NCBI RefSeq assembly: GCF_035083965.1
Contig: NC_089738.1
Span: 8,272,734 to 8,336,733 of the forward strand
Length of the DNA stretch: 64,000 nt
Direction of reading: 5' to 3'
DNA from: Branchiostoma lanceolatum
Taxonomy: Eukaryota > Chordata > Leptocardii > Amphioxiformes > Branchiostomatidae
Shown piece after piece: positions 1 through 9,590 of this stretch (position 1 is the stretch's first letter; each line of letters starts with the position of its first letter). The notes beneath the pieces were generated by a model that saw nothing but the letters and a program-made list of their open reading frames with translations, did no database searches and was not told where the DNA came from. Both the position numbers and the translations under genes were made by a program.

Positions 1-843
1 AGTCGGAGACTTGAAACAGAGGGCAACGCGGCTTTTTAGGTCAGTTTGTTCGATTTTTCGATTTTCTTCACAAGTAGCTACTCGCAAGGTTTCATTGATA
101 AAAAGCTGACCTCCGGACAGGGACGCTTGTCTCTGTAGTAGAAATCTTGGAACGCGAAAGAAAAACTTACATTAACACCAGTGTAGGTAATAGATTTATC
201 TCAAAAGTTACGTTTACAATTTCTGTCCACATAGTGATTGTACACACAAGTGCTTGAAAATGCCAAGACTCATTAGAGCTTGGTTACATCCGTCGCACGA
301 TCGTCGTACGATGGCAAACGGATCTATCGTACGAAATTCAGCTGTCTTGTTTCGGAAAAGGCGATTCACACACGCGTTTTTGAGTCGACTTGGACGGTGG
401 AGTCTATTCAGGACTGTACAAGGAGAACCCTGGGCAATTTAAGTAGCGTTTTCTAGTAGGAAAACTCTACTTGAACATCCCAAAGCTCCTCACACACAGC
501 CCCGAGTCGACTCTGAAAACTTGTGTGTAAATTGGGCCTTAGATCTTTGTCTGCGACTGGTTCTGTCACAGCCTGCTTGAAAATTCTACGACATCAAAAT
601 CGTACGACGGCCTACAAATAAAACCTCGCAGTTGCTGTTTCAGATGAACTAGATTCATTAACGTTTTGTACTCTTACGATATGATTGAATCTGATTGACT
701 ACACATTTTGCTACCGTGACAGTAAGTTCAGAAATATAATGTTAAATCACATAGTTTGTCATTTTCCCTGCAATGGAGAGGGTAGCAAACTATTTTAGTG
801 AGTGAATATGATCGTTTTTGTTTCTTTCATTGATCTGCAACCC

Positions 844-924
844 TTAACGTTTAGCAAACTGAAGTACCCGTTTGGCACCCCATTCTCTATTGGTTACAGA
901 GTTAGGCTGCAAGGAGAAAGTTAA
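844..924 (+). repeat. Short TTAA-ended MITE-like repeat
   Basis: An element of about 81 bp starting TTAACGTTTAGCA and ending GGAGAAAGTTAA. Related copies lie at about 53666-53754, 53802-53880, 54297-54340 (partial) and 55741-55821 (reverse). All share the core words GTTTGGCAC and AGTTAGGC. The TTAA ends suggest a small non-autonomous element, but no transposase relative is visible. Confidence 0.65.
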
Positions 925-1559
925 GATGTGATTTTGACAATAGCGTGGTTAATTCTTTTCTTGCAACACAATTACAAACGTTAGGATGCTATTCTTTTGG
1001 TTCCATTGGTTTGTTAATAAACCTAAACATAATCATCGAATACATGTATCTTAATTATTTTCATTAGAGAACAGAGTATAGCTTCAGAAAGAATCAACAG
1101 AAGTTTTGAATAGGAATCTGGACATTCTCTCTTGACGAAAAGCACCTGCTACTAATTAGGCCATCTCTCTACAGAGAACCTGACAATGCACGCAAACTAA
1201 TTAGCCAAGGGTCACTACTTCTTAAGGCATGGGCAGGGCACTGAAGTGAATACGGCCATATTAACAACGCGTTTGACTCATGTACGCATTTCTCAAAATA
1301 GGAGTTTATGTTAACGCTGAGAATCGAAGGGCGTGCCTTTTTTGTGTACTCTTTTCTTAGCTGCGTTGGGAACTATGGTACCGGCACACTATAGAATGAT
1401 TAGTCTCTTTCTTAGTGACGTGTAGTTATGCGTTTGTATATACACTTTAACCACGGAGGAAAAGTAACCAACGCTGTGTATGCAAAAGAAATGAAAGTGT
1501 TTTTTTAACTGTTAGGGTTCTATGAAAATGTCGGGGTTCTTTGCTTACTTTGCTCCCCA

Positions 1560-1820
1560 GTGGTGACGTTTTTTTTTTTACATTAGATTTAAGATTCATT
1601 AAGAAAGGAAAGTAGAGAAGAACATTTGTATGAAGGAAAGTTGAAGCAAGAAAGAAAGAACGAGAGAAAGAAAAAGCATGCGGTGGGAAGAAAGAAAATG
1701 AAAATAGAAAGTTAGAAAGAATGAAAGAACTAAAGAAAAACGAAAGACTGAACAAAGGGAAAGAAAAAAGAAGGAAAGAAAGAAAGAAGGAAAAAAAAGA
1801 AAGAAAGAAAGAAAAAAAGG
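1560..1820. repeat. Polypurine GAAA-rich low-complexity tract
   Basis: Long run of GAAA and GAAAG units on the + strand, irregular at first and purest at about 1770-1815. The antisense open frame across it is only low-complexity Phe/Ser/Leu. Confidence 0.85.
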
Positions 1821-2946
1821 ACAGATATTATGTTCACATATTTTCCTACCTGTTCCACCTGTAATGACGAAAGACAGTTTTCAAATATTTCTTTGCTATA
1901 CTACATCCATCAAGTAAAAACTCCAAGTCATTGTCTTTTGTCACAATTCCTTTGAGATGCCCTGACAACATATCCTAAGAAGGCGACACGTTAATCCCTC
2001 TTAATGATATCCAAATTTACCTGCCCTTGCCTGACATTCATAAATGTCTCTCTGACACAATAGTACTGTGCTGGTATCCCAGCAGTTAGCTCACTCTAAA
2101 ACATGACGACAGAATTAGGGCGAGTTATTTGACCTAACGGTTGCTTCTGTCTCTAAATCCGTGCCACCGTCAATATAAATCATCACTAGCAACATCACAT
2201 CATGGAACCTAATACGGGTTATTACAAATTTACAAGATAGCTTTGGAGAGATATTCCTCAGTGACTTATACATCCCCAGGAGTTTTGTATTTATTATAGT
2301 GTCATTGGAAGTATCATAGGCCAAGGTTTTCTATACAATAGAGTCAGCACGTAAATGTCAATGGAGATGTTTACTGGGTGAATGAACGTTTTAACCTTTT
2401 GTGTAGTTTCCGGACTTACTAATCTAAAAGTATCCCATGAAGTCTAGAGGGAAAATATGGTGTTTTTCCACCGTTTATCTGTAAGCTGTTTTGTGAATCT
2501 TCATTCAAGTTGATAGATGGTATTCCTTTGAGTATTGATCCCTGGAATGAAATGCTTTGTTATGAATAACCATAGAGATAAAATCATGACATGTGCATCG
2601 TTACGAAACATAAATATTCCTCTGGTTTCTATCATCATAATAGAACTTTAGAAGTGTACTACACAACGTTTTGTTGTAGCTATCGTACTAAGGGTACTAA
2701 TTACACATTTAAAACATTTGATCAAAAATCAGTATATTATACTGCACTGTATCAAACGGTGCAGGGTATATTTAACAAAGTGCGCCTGACGCAATATATC
2801 AAAACGCCATTTCACTGTACTAATCATGCATAGGACAAGTTGTTAAGAGACAGCCCACATGCACATGTCAAGTGCGGACATGTGAACTTAACAAAACGCT
2901 TTGTGTACATTGACTTATTATTCTGATATATCACCTTGGCTTATAA

Positions 2947-3349
2947 GGCCATGTCGATTTGATTATATGGATGACATCCACGCGGGCATAAATTTTCATC
3001 CGTTTCCAAAAAACTAAAAAGGTTTTCGGCAATACTGTAAATCTTACAACTTGAGCAGCTGAAGAATGAGAAAATGTATGCTGTAAATTGCACACAAAAA
3101 CGTTTCGGAAAACGGACACTAATATCGTAGAATGCCAAAGTCAATTTTAAAGTCAGAGAAGAACAAAAATGAAGAATCTATCATACTCGATGTGGTAAGT
3201 TTTGTTCATCCTTCCTGGCTACGTAGATTTTATAATGAATGTACCTTTTTTTTGCCAAGTGTTGAACCTTTTTTTATTCGCACGCTCGCATCAGTTTTGG
3301 TGTTCCCAGAGCTAGAGGATGTCATCCATATAATAAAACCAACATGGCC
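2947..3349. mobile_element. MITE, 403 bp, TAA target duplication
   Basis: Ends are GGCCATGTCGATTTG and an inverted CAACATGGCC, followed inward by an inverted GGATGACATCC. Both flanks are TAA, the 3-bp duplication typical of PIF/Harbinger elements. A diverged relative of the elements at 25886-26561 and 39712-40354, which share the inner terminal motif. Confidence 0.7.
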
Positions 3350-3959
3350 TAATCCCAAAAGAAAACCTTAAGACAGAAATATCGTGTAAGACAAGACTGA
3401 TACGACCTTAATGGACAAACTGTGCAACTGTGGGACAACACGTCATCCTTGTTGTGACAGTCGTCATGGCAACATGTCGCGGGCAACGCCCACCTACTTA
3501 CAATGGCTACAATTCGCTTTGTTTGCTGGGAACACAACCCATTAATAACGGGAGTCTAGGCTATGGCAGTGCTACAAAAGTACGTCTCCTGTGTGTAAAG
3601 ATACATCCGCTATCAATTCCCGGTCCCGGACATGACTACAAAATGCTTTAAGTCATGGTTTTCAATCTTCAAAGCAGATGTTGGGTTTTGGCTTATTTTT
3701 GACGTCTTTTATAGGCGTTTTTGCCGGGCTTTCTTTTTTCATCGCGGTTTCTTTATATGGGGTTGGCGACATAAAGAGATCGTGACAAAAAAGAAAGTCC
3801 GACAAAAACACCTAAAAAGACTTTTACCAAGCCGAAACCGAACATTTGCTTGGAGAGTAATGATTTTCCTCTTTTAGGTTTAGTGGGTACAATTAGATAT
3901 TTCACCATTGAGTTTAGGGACCGGACTTCCGCCAAGACGTTTTGTTATATTGTATCATT
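3350..3959. other. Intergenic, no gene seen
   Basis: No coding frame, RNA gene or repeat recognised; the open frames overlap each other in conflicting frames. Confidence 0.5.
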
Positions 3960-4200
3960 TGCTTCTTGCATATTCATAAGTTCATCATATTTTGTTTCAA
4001 GTTTGTAATCTATTTTGTTCACTCTTTTGTCTGTTGTATATATCATTAACTTTATCATATTTCGTTTTTAGACGTATATTCCATTTTGTACACTCTTATG
4101 TCTGTTGTATATATCATTAAGTCTATCATATTTCGTTTCAAGTTTGTATTCTATTTTGTTCACTCTTATGTCGGCCTGTATTCTATTTTGTTTACTTATG
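3960..4200 (+). repeat. Tandem repeat, about 70-bp unit, three copies
   Basis: The motif CTATTTTGTTCACTC recurs at about 4010, 4081 (with changes) and 4151, each followed by a TATATATCATTAA-like stretch. AT-rich minisatellite-like DNA, 1.9 kb upstream of HAS-A. Confidence 0.75.
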
Positions 4201-4479
4201 TGTTTTGTATATATGTTTAGCGGTAGCGCCTATATAAGTTTGTTAACTTGAGTGCGTCACAAATACGTCTGGCACATGTGTTCTCATTTGAATATCCGGG
4301 TGCCCTTCGACGCTTTTTGAAAAGTTACGAGGGTTCAAGCTAGGTTACTTTAGTTACGACTATAGTGTAAGTAGCTTTCCTCTTAATTTTTCTATCGATC
4401 AGAAACTCAAAATATTATGTTTTTGCATTTATTTAAAATCATTGAATATTTTGACAACGTGGTATCTTTTTTTTGCAAT

Positions 4480-4690
4480 ACAACATCTACCAATATAATT
4501 CCACCAGGCTACATAATTCCGCCACCCTGAAAAGTACGTCTAAACAGATGTCCAACCCAACATCCCCCAGTATAATGCACTCCTGTATATCTAAACTGTG
4601 CATACCTGGGGGGGTGCTGCACCGGAGATCTTTCAAACACACAGTTTTTTTTTTCAAAATTGCGGATTTATGTTACCCCATGGATTGATA
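4480..4690 (-). repeat. Dispersed repeat, inverted relative of 27280-27475
   Basis: About 200 bp that reappears in opposite orientation near 27.3 kb. Shared landmarks are the C-run next to GTGCTGCAC, GGAGATCT, TATACAGGAGTGCATTATACTG and a run of short AATTATGT-type motifs. No coding capacity; probably a small mobile element. Confidence 0.6.
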
Positions 4691-4917
4691 TTAATGGCTG
4701 CATTTGTATGTGTCGTTATCGTATTAGTATTCTTTAACCGAACTATTACACAACTCTTGACAGATTTGTGAGGAGAGTTTGACCTATTGATGTGTTTTTC
4801 AGTGATTCTATGTATTGTCTCGAGCGCTGAGTCACAAGTGTCGTAACCAATGGAAACGCGGTTACAGAAAGGTCGCTATGTCTTTGAACAAAACTGTTGT
4901 TTGGACAAAGTAATCCT

Positions 4918-5430
4918 CGTGACATTTAATCTAGTGGTTTTGTCCTAGTTTGGGAGACAAATGCCATGTAAACAGTATGACATATTTATCATAAATTGCG
5001 TTTTAATTTTGTCGTAAAATGTTTAAATTTATGTATTTCTTAGATCCCGTGACATTTAACCTATCGGTACGTTTTGTCCTGATTTTTTAGACAAATGTCA
5101 TGTATACAGTATGACATATTTATCATAAATTGCGTTTTAATTTTGTCGTAAAATGTTTAAATTTATGTATTTCTTAGATTCCGTGGAACTTAACCTATCG
5201 GTACGTTTTGTCCTGATTTTTTAGACAAATGTCATGTATACAGTATGACATATTTATCATAAATTGCGTTTTAATTTTGTCGCGAAATGTTTGAATTTAT
5301 GTATTTCTTAGATGCCGTGACACTTAACCTATCGGTACGTTTTGTCCTGTTTTTTTTAGACAAATGTCATGTATACAGTATGACATATTTCTCATAAACT
5401 GCGTTTTTGATTTTGTCGTAAAAATCTGTA
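4918..5430 (+). repeat. Tandem repeat, 134-bp unit, about four copies
   Basis: The motif CTATCGGTACG occurs at 5061, 5195 and 5329 (exact 134-bp spacing), with a diverged first unit at 4931. Each unit contains TGTATACAGTATGACATATTTAT-like DNA and TTGCGTTTT. The array ends about 80 bp before the promoter motifs of HAS-A, so it could affect that promoter. Confidence 0.85.
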
Positions 5431-5512
5431 ACGTTGTAGATTCCTTTTATTTTCAAAAAAACATTGACGCCTAGGATACAACCGGCGTAAACTTGGAAAA
5501 TAACTTCATTGC

Positions 5513-5544
5513 TGAGTCATCATGTTTAAGACGCAGTATATAAA
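5513..5544 (+). promoter_or_regulatory. Putative HAS-A promoter: AP-1 site and TATA box
   Basis: TGAGTCA (5513-5519) lies just upstream of TATATAAA (5537-5544) on the coding strand. A transcription start would be expected near 5570. Possible first-exon donors follow at 5579 (CCA|GTAAGG) and 5602 (GGG|GTAAAA). The exact leader exon is uncertain, but a spliced leader is needed because the coding exon starts at an acceptor (5'-CCATACAG before 6090). Confidence 0.5.
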
Positions 5545-6089
5545 CCTTAAGTCGTTTGCGTCACCTCTTACTCGACCAGTAAGGACTTTAAAATGTCAGG
5601 GGTAAAAACTGACCTATCAAAATTACGCTGTTTCTGGTGGGTTCATTGATATGATAGCCATGAACGTCATGATATGGAGGAGGACGTCATTGTGCACACA
5701 AAGTTACTGTTTTCTATTAATTCATTTTATGTAGGACAAGGCTTTGTGACAGATATAACTGATAATTTAGAATCACTTGGGATTTCATTGGATGATAATG
5801 AATGTCTTCAAGCATAGACGTCACATGAGTGGGTCAGATTCATCAAGAATCTTGAAGAATTCCTCGGGGGCTCACTTGACCTATCAGCCGGCTGTTGTGG
5901 TATGTCTGTGGCAACCGCTAGTGGCAACCGCACAACCCAGCGGCTGCGTTCTTTCAACTATCTTGCACGTTACCGTGGTTGGGAGATCAAAGGGGGGAGC
6001 GTTTGTCAACGCAGCCGTCACGACCGTTTTTTTACTAGTGAAGTGGCGTACTGAATAGTAATGTGTTGACTTCTTTTGTTTCCATACAG

Positions 6090-7778
6090 ATGAACTGGAA
6101 AACTGTTGTTCGCATCACCCTGACCACCCTCTTCGCGTTGTGTCTCTTTGCGGGGATGATCGTCGTGTACGCCATCGGGTTTCAGTTCGTGTTTTCCGGG
6201 GACGGCTACCTCTCCTTCGGCCTGTACGGGTCCGTGTTGGCCCTGCATCTCATCATCCAGAGCATCTTCGCCTTCTTAGAACACCGTAAGATGAACAGAG
6301 AAGACTTGCCCCCTCACCAAGGCAGACCGGTGGCGTTGTGTATAGCAGCGTTTCAAGAAGATCCCGTCCTTCTAAGAAAGTGTTTGGAATCTATCAGAGA
6401 CATCAAGTATGAAAACCTAAAGGTTGTGTTGGTCATAGACGGAAACTCTGACGATGATATGTACATGCGGGACATGTTTGTGGAAATCATGGGGCCGCAA
6501 GACACGGACACTTTCGTCTGGAGACATAACTATCACGCCAGAGAACCGTTGCCTCAGGAGATTCCAAGTCTAGAAAAGGGCTCCAAACATTTAGAAGAAG
6601 TGGTCGTACCGTCCTTGCGAGACAACGGTGCTAAGGTTGTGGAAGAGATCATTCTAAACAACAGGAATTCGTGTATCATGCAGAAGTGGGGAGGGAAGAG
6701 GGAGGTCATGTACACGGCGTTCAAGTCTCTGGCCGACACCGTTGAGTACGTACAAGTCTGCGACTCGGACACGATCCTAGAGCCGACTTGTACCGACGAG
6801 ATGGCGAAGATCCTCGACAGCGATCGGACGGTCGGCGCCGTCGGCGGAGACGTCCGAATCTGGAACGAGCGGGACTCGTGGATTTCGTTCCTCAGCAGTC
6901 TACGCTACTGGATGGCCTTCAACATCGAGCGCGCCTGTCAGTCCTACTTTAACGTTGTGAGCTGCATCAGCGGACCGCTAGGCTTCTACCGTAACGACCT
7001 TCTCCAGAGTTTTCTAGAAGACTGGTACAACCAGATGTTTCTTGGTCAACACTGCACCTTCGGCGACGACCGCCATCTGACCAACCGCATGTTGAGCATC
7101 GGCTACGGCACCAAGTACACGGCGCGATCGCGATGCTACACCGAGACCCCCGTGCAATACCTCCGCTGGCTCAACCAGCAAACCCGCTGGACCAAATCCT
7201 ACTTCCGGGAGTGGCTCTACAACGCCATGTGGTTCCACAAACATCACATCTGGATGACCTATGAATCCATCATCACAGGTCTCTTCCCGTTCTTTGTAAC
7301 TGTGACGGTCATCAGACTATTCTACCGGGGACGGCTTTGGGACATTCTCCTTATCCTCATCACCATACAGGCCATTGGTTTAATCAAGTCCTTCTACGCC
7401 TGCTTTCTACGAAGGTCTCCCACAATGGTATTCATGTCTATCTATTCCATACTCTACATGACAAGTCTGCTACCAGCTAAGTACTGGGCTATGTTGACTA
7501 TCAATAAAAGTGGGTGGGGTACAAGCGGGCGAAAGAAGATCGTTACGAACTTTATCCCATTGGTGCCCCTCATAGCGTGGGGTCTCATTCTAGGCGGAGG
7601 TCTCGCGTATACAATCTACTACGATACCTTGGACTATTTTGACTACACGAAACAGTTGTACCTAAGCATTGGGTTCGCACTTTATATATTTTACTGGTTC
7701 GTAATGATCGGCTTGTATTCATGGAGAACTTGTAAATGCGGCTGCTGCCGGGATTCATACAGTGTTGAGGACGTTTGA
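6090..7778 (+). CDS. HAS: Hyaluronan synthase, standard length (HAS-A)
   Basis: Processive membrane GT2 glycosyltransferase that links UDP-GlcUA and UDP-GlcNAc into hyaluronan and extrudes it across the plasma membrane. The 562-residue protein matches the usual HAS length. Visible: two N-terminal membrane segments (about 6-30, 44-62); GT2 core with DGNSDDD (117-123), CDSDT (224-228), GDDRH acceptor motif (325-329) and QQTRW (363-367); membrane segments from about 390 on; WGTSGRK (476-482). QQTRW favours HAS over chitin synthase. The start is set at 6090 because the ATG follows a polypyrimidine-AG acceptor exactly; an in-frame ATG at 6063 lies in the predicted intron. The tail ends in a Cys cluster (CKCGCC, 548-553) and SVEDV, unlike HAS-B and HAS-C. 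It is tail-to-tail with HAS-B. Coding GC is well above the flanks. Confidence 0.95.
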   Translation: MNWKTVVRITLTTLFALCLFAGMIVVYAIGFQFVFSGDGYLSFGLYGSVLALHLIIQSIFAFLEHRKMNREDLPPHQGRPVALCIAAFQEDPVLLRKCLESIRDIKYENLKVVLVIDGNSDDDMYMRDMFVEIMGPQDTDTFVWRHNYHAREPLPQEIPSLEKGSKHLEEVVVPSLRDNGAKVVEEIILNNRNSCIMQKWGGKREVMYTAFKSLADTVEYVQVCDSDTILEPTCTDEMAKILDSDRTVGAVGGDVRIWNERDSWISFLSSLRYWMAFNIERACQSYFNVVSCISGPLGFYRNDLLQSFLEDWYNQMFLGQHCTFGDDRHLTNRMLSIGYGTKYTARSRCYTETPVQYLRWLNQQTRWTKSYFREWLYNAMWFHKHHIWMTYESIITGLFPFFVTVTVIRLFYRGRLWDILLILITIQAIGLIKSFYACFLRRSPTMVFMSIYSILYMTSLLPAKYWAMLTINKSGWGTSGRKKIVTNFIPLVPLIAWGLILGGGLAYTIYYDTLDYFDYTKQLYLSIGFALYIFYWFVMIGLYSWRTCKCGCCRDSYSVEDV

Positions 7779-8440
7779 TGATGTAAGGATATCATATTTG
7801 ACGAACGCCATATGTTTTGGTGAAAGATGTTTACTATTTATTGTGCGCAATATTATATATATTTTTGTAAAGAAGAATCAGGGACCATCAATATTTTAAT
7901 AATGCTGTGAAATATGCGATGATGTCTGTCCGTAGTTTTAGCCCAAGATATTTCTAATGATGTCGCTAGTATTGTAAGACGCAGAACAAATAGTTAGTGT
8001 AGACTGTTAGCTGTCTCAGAGCAATGGAAAGTATAGCAAGCATCTCACTGAACTGCGCAAGCGACACGTTGGCGACCTTGCTGCGACCAAAATTGGATTT
8101 GCGTTACCCTTGACTTTGTAATGGAAATATTATGCAAAATGTACATGTATGACTAGAAAGACACAAAACACACACATCTTAAGACTATTTTTCTAAATCA
8201 ATGAAATTCGTTGAGCGCTCTTTTAAATCGCTCAGTTATCGAGGTCGCTAACGTGCCGCAAGTCCAATGATACATCCGCTTATACATGAAGACAGTAATT
8301 TTCAAACATATCATGTGAAAATAAGATTCCCAAGTGAATTCTTCAATGACTGAGATTATACAGAACACAAGCTTATTTTTGTCAGGGGAGCAAGGTATAC
8401 TTTGTGTACTTTGTTATTATGAATAAATAATGGAAGATAA
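7779..8440 (+). other. HAS-A 3' untranslated region with poly(A) signal
   Basis: AT-rich non-coding DNA after the HAS-A stop. AATAAA at 8422-8427 is followed by a GT-rich stretch (GTGTGTCTGTG, about 8447), a good cleavage context. Confidence 0.55.
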
Positions 8441-9100
8441 AAGTTTTGTGTGTCTGTGTTATGCATAGTATTGTGAAGTGACAGAAAACCACCCAGCGAA
8501 TATTATCGTTACATTAAGTGCACTTCATGCCATGTCTTAAAGGTGGTCATTGTGGGATTTTGGTGACAAAACTGAAAAAAATCTGGATAGCAAAATTTTT
8601 ATGTTATTGAGATTGATAGATCAAGTTTAACACATATGCATCATCATTTCAGATTTCCTGAGTTTTTTGCACATTTTCACAAGAGTGTTTGCCCTGAATG
8701 TATATCATGTGATACAACGTACAATAATGCATCATCATGAGGTTAGGAAAAGACTTACAGTAGTCCCTACAGAAAGCATTCATCTGCATTTTCAGAAAGA
8801 ATAACTCCTGTCTCCGATATTGTTGTATGAGTATGACGATTTGTGGCCTTGGAAATAAAGACATCGAACATTCACGTGAATTTTGCCTGACTTTGGTTGC
8901 TACATATTTATGGGAAGAAGATATTGAAAGAAGAGTGTGTATGGATTAGTAATCGGTCTGCTGCCTAATACAAATAAAGTTGTTTAAATTCTTAACAAAC
9001 AAGAGTTCCACGAACTCATATCTCCATGAACAATTCTATTCATGCAAATGACTTACACATTGCTTGGTCATAAACACCTTTATCTAACTTACACATGTTG
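8441..9100. other. Intergenic, no gene seen
   Basis: Non-coding AT-rich DNA. From about 9000 it blends into the ATGCAAAT-rich repeat that follows. Confidence 0.5.
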
Positions 9101-9106
9101 CAATAT

Positions 9107-9590
9107 TGACAGTCCTATACTTTTCCAATTAGATGAATGATGGTGTTTATGCATTAATTATGCAAATTAGGAATTTATTTGCATAATTGGTATCGGTCGA
9201 TGCTCCATTTTCCATCAACTACATATGTTACATGTATTTGAGTCTGATAATGGAAAACACTGCAAATATAGATTTTCCTCATAAGCTATGCAAATTAAGT
9301 CACAATTAGCATAATTTGCACTTCATTATGTATATCTCGGTCTAAGCTACCTGCATACTAAGTATCATATTGACAGTCCTATAATTTTCCAATTAGATGA
9401 GATATGGTGTTTTGCATCAATTATGCAAATTAGGAATTTATTTGCATAATTGGTATCTGTTGATGATCCACTTTCCATAAACTACATACGTTACATGTAT
9501 TTGTGTCTGATAATTGAAAATACTGCAAATATAGATTTTCGTCATTAGCTATGCAAAGTAAGTTCCAATTAGCATAATTTGTACTTCATT
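9107..9590 (+). repeat. Tandem duplication, 263-bp unit, octamer-rich
   Basis: TGACAGTCCTATA occurs at about 9107 and 9370 and the following sequence is near-identical. Each unit has several ATGCAAAT/ATTTGCAT octamers and palindromic TTATGCAAATTAGG...TTTGCATAA. The second unit is interrupted by the 2.4-kb element at 9591 and resumes at 11994. It belongs to the dispersed family seen at 38.5 and 48.9 kb. Confidence 0.8.

Larger units (their letters stand above)
1..2946. other. Intergenic, no gene seen
   Basis: AT-rich DNA upstream of HAS-A. The open frames are short, lack splice context and match nothing I recognise. It contains one 80-bp MITE (844-924) and a purine-rich stretch (about 1560-1820), listed separately. 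Confidence 0.6.

Noticed and set aside
1447..1755. Phe/Ser-rich 102-codon frame
   Set aside because: Low-complexity translation of a polypurine tract.
4918..5430. CRISPR-like array
   Set aside because: Units are head-to-tail 134-bp copies without variable spacers, in an animal genome.
6090..7778. Chitin synthase
   Set aside because: The QQTRW motif, overall length of HAS-A and close vertebrate-style HAS blocks favour hyaluronan synthase; chitin synthases normally show QRRRW and different flanking domains.
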